Assembly: GCA_024231855.1 (NCBI GenBank)
Contig: JAAEQD010000034.1
Location: 1 to 64,000, forward strand
Direction of reading: 5' to 3'
Source: Candidatus Zixiibacteriota bacterium
Lineage (GTDB): Bacteria > Zixibacteria > MSB-5A5 > UBA10806 > 4484-95
DNA length: 64,000 nt
The notes under the pieces were generated by a model that saw only the letters and a list, made by a program, of their open reading frames with translations, was not told where the DNA came from and made no database searches. The position numbers were made by a program, and so were the translations under genes. Of this stretch, positions 63,702 to 64,000 are shown one piece after another. The number at the start of each line of letters is the position of its first letter. The first letter of the stretch is position 1.

Positions 63702-64000
63702 ATGAATTTCGAATTAAATGAGGACCATCTGGCGGTACAGAAACTCTGCCGCGATTTCACGGATAGAAATATCACGCCGCAAGTTCAACAACTTGATAGA
63801 GAACATAAATACGATCCGATACTGATCCAGAAAATGGCGCAAGCTGACCTTCTGGGGATATGCATACCTGAAAAATACGGCGGCGCCGGTATGGATTATA
63901 TCAGCCTGGGGCTGGCTTGCGAGGAACTCGAATACGGCGACACGGCCGCCCGGGTGATCCTGTCGGTGCATATCGGTTTGAACTCGCTTACCTTGCTCAG
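63702..64000 (+). CDS. Acyl-CoA dehydrogenase, partial, cut by the right edge
   Basis: The visible 99 residues are the N-terminal helical domain of an acyl-CoA dehydrogenase: FELNEDHLAVQKLCRDF at the start, then ICIPEKYGGAGMDYISLGLACEELEY near residue 55, which is a strong family match. GGAG lies seven bases before the ATG. The FAD-binding middle and catalytic glutamate lie beyond the window, so chain-length specificity cannot be told. Confidence 0.92.
   Translation, partial: MNFELNEDHLAVQKLCRDFTDRNITPQVQQLDREHKYDPILIQKMAQADLLGICIPEKYGGAGMDYISLGLACEELEYGDTAARVILSVHIGLNSLTLL

Overview
The window reads as a chromosomal piece of an uncultivated Gram-negative bacterium, most likely from the FCB superphylum (a Zixibacteria-like lineage would fit; this is inference from gene content only). 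Supporting clues are 3-deoxy-manno-octulosonate (Kdo) genes, which imply an LPS-bearing outer membrane, a protein with a type IX secretion (T9SS) type sorting domain, a PorX-like response regulator, a bacterial myo-inositol-phosphate synthase locus, a ferredoxin-dependent 2-oxoacid oxidoreductase and an archaeal-type GatE. Most of the DNA is of intermediate base composition. The two ends (about 1-2.1 kb and 59.5-63.6 kb) and parts of the polysaccharide locus are visibly AT-richer.

Layout. 1-2054: a partial minus-strand ROCO protein (leucine-rich repeats, Roc GTPase, COR region) running off the left edge. 2.1-2.45 kb: a nested inverted repeat of dispersed type. 2.5-14.2 kb: housekeeping and lipid genes (nadE, rsmI, a PAP2-like protein, CDP-alcohol phosphatidyltransferase, inositol-3-phosphate synthase, glycerophosphodiester phosphodiesterase, a K+ channel, tmk, an S41 protease, a TauE transporter pair, a HAD phosphatase). 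14.3-34.0 kb: a large surface-polysaccharide locus, with a nucleotidyltransferase/phosphomannomutase-like fusion, Wza- and Wzz-type export proteins, a four-gene set matching UDP-diacetamido-mannuronate synthesis, a flippase, three GT4 glycosyltransferases, a second epimerase, and a fused phosphoglycosyltransferase.

34-49.5 kb: serS, a histidine kinase plus PorX-like regulator pair, the t6A-type block tsaE-tsaB-rimI, accD, folC, uvrB, a lipoprotein, a DUF4388 (PATAN) operon, and a four-subunit 2-oxoacid:ferredoxin oxidoreductase. 49.5-50.7 kb: a cluster of short dispersed hairpins, then an orphan minus-strand Cas6b-like protein with no histidine and no CRISPR array or cas neighbours. 50.7-54.3 kb: archaeal-type gatE and a T9SS-sorted secreted protein. 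54.3-58.4 kb (minus strand): the kdsB-pyrG-lipoprotein-kdsA operon and a small membrane protein. 58.7-59.5 kb: a DUF92 membrane protein.

59.5-63.4 kb is an AT-rich accessory island of unrecognised genes. It holds a possible helix-turn-helix protein, a small membrane protein overlapping a 667-residue putative zinc metallopeptidase (HELFH plus ELIAD), and a divergent 222-residue protein. The divergent promoters share a palindrome that looks like an operator. The window ends inside an acyl-CoA dehydrogenase gene.

Promoters of ordinary sigma-70 type can be read in several places. At least three of them sit so close to the start codon that the mRNAs should be leaderless or nearly so. No tRNA, rRNA, CRISPR array or transposase was seen.
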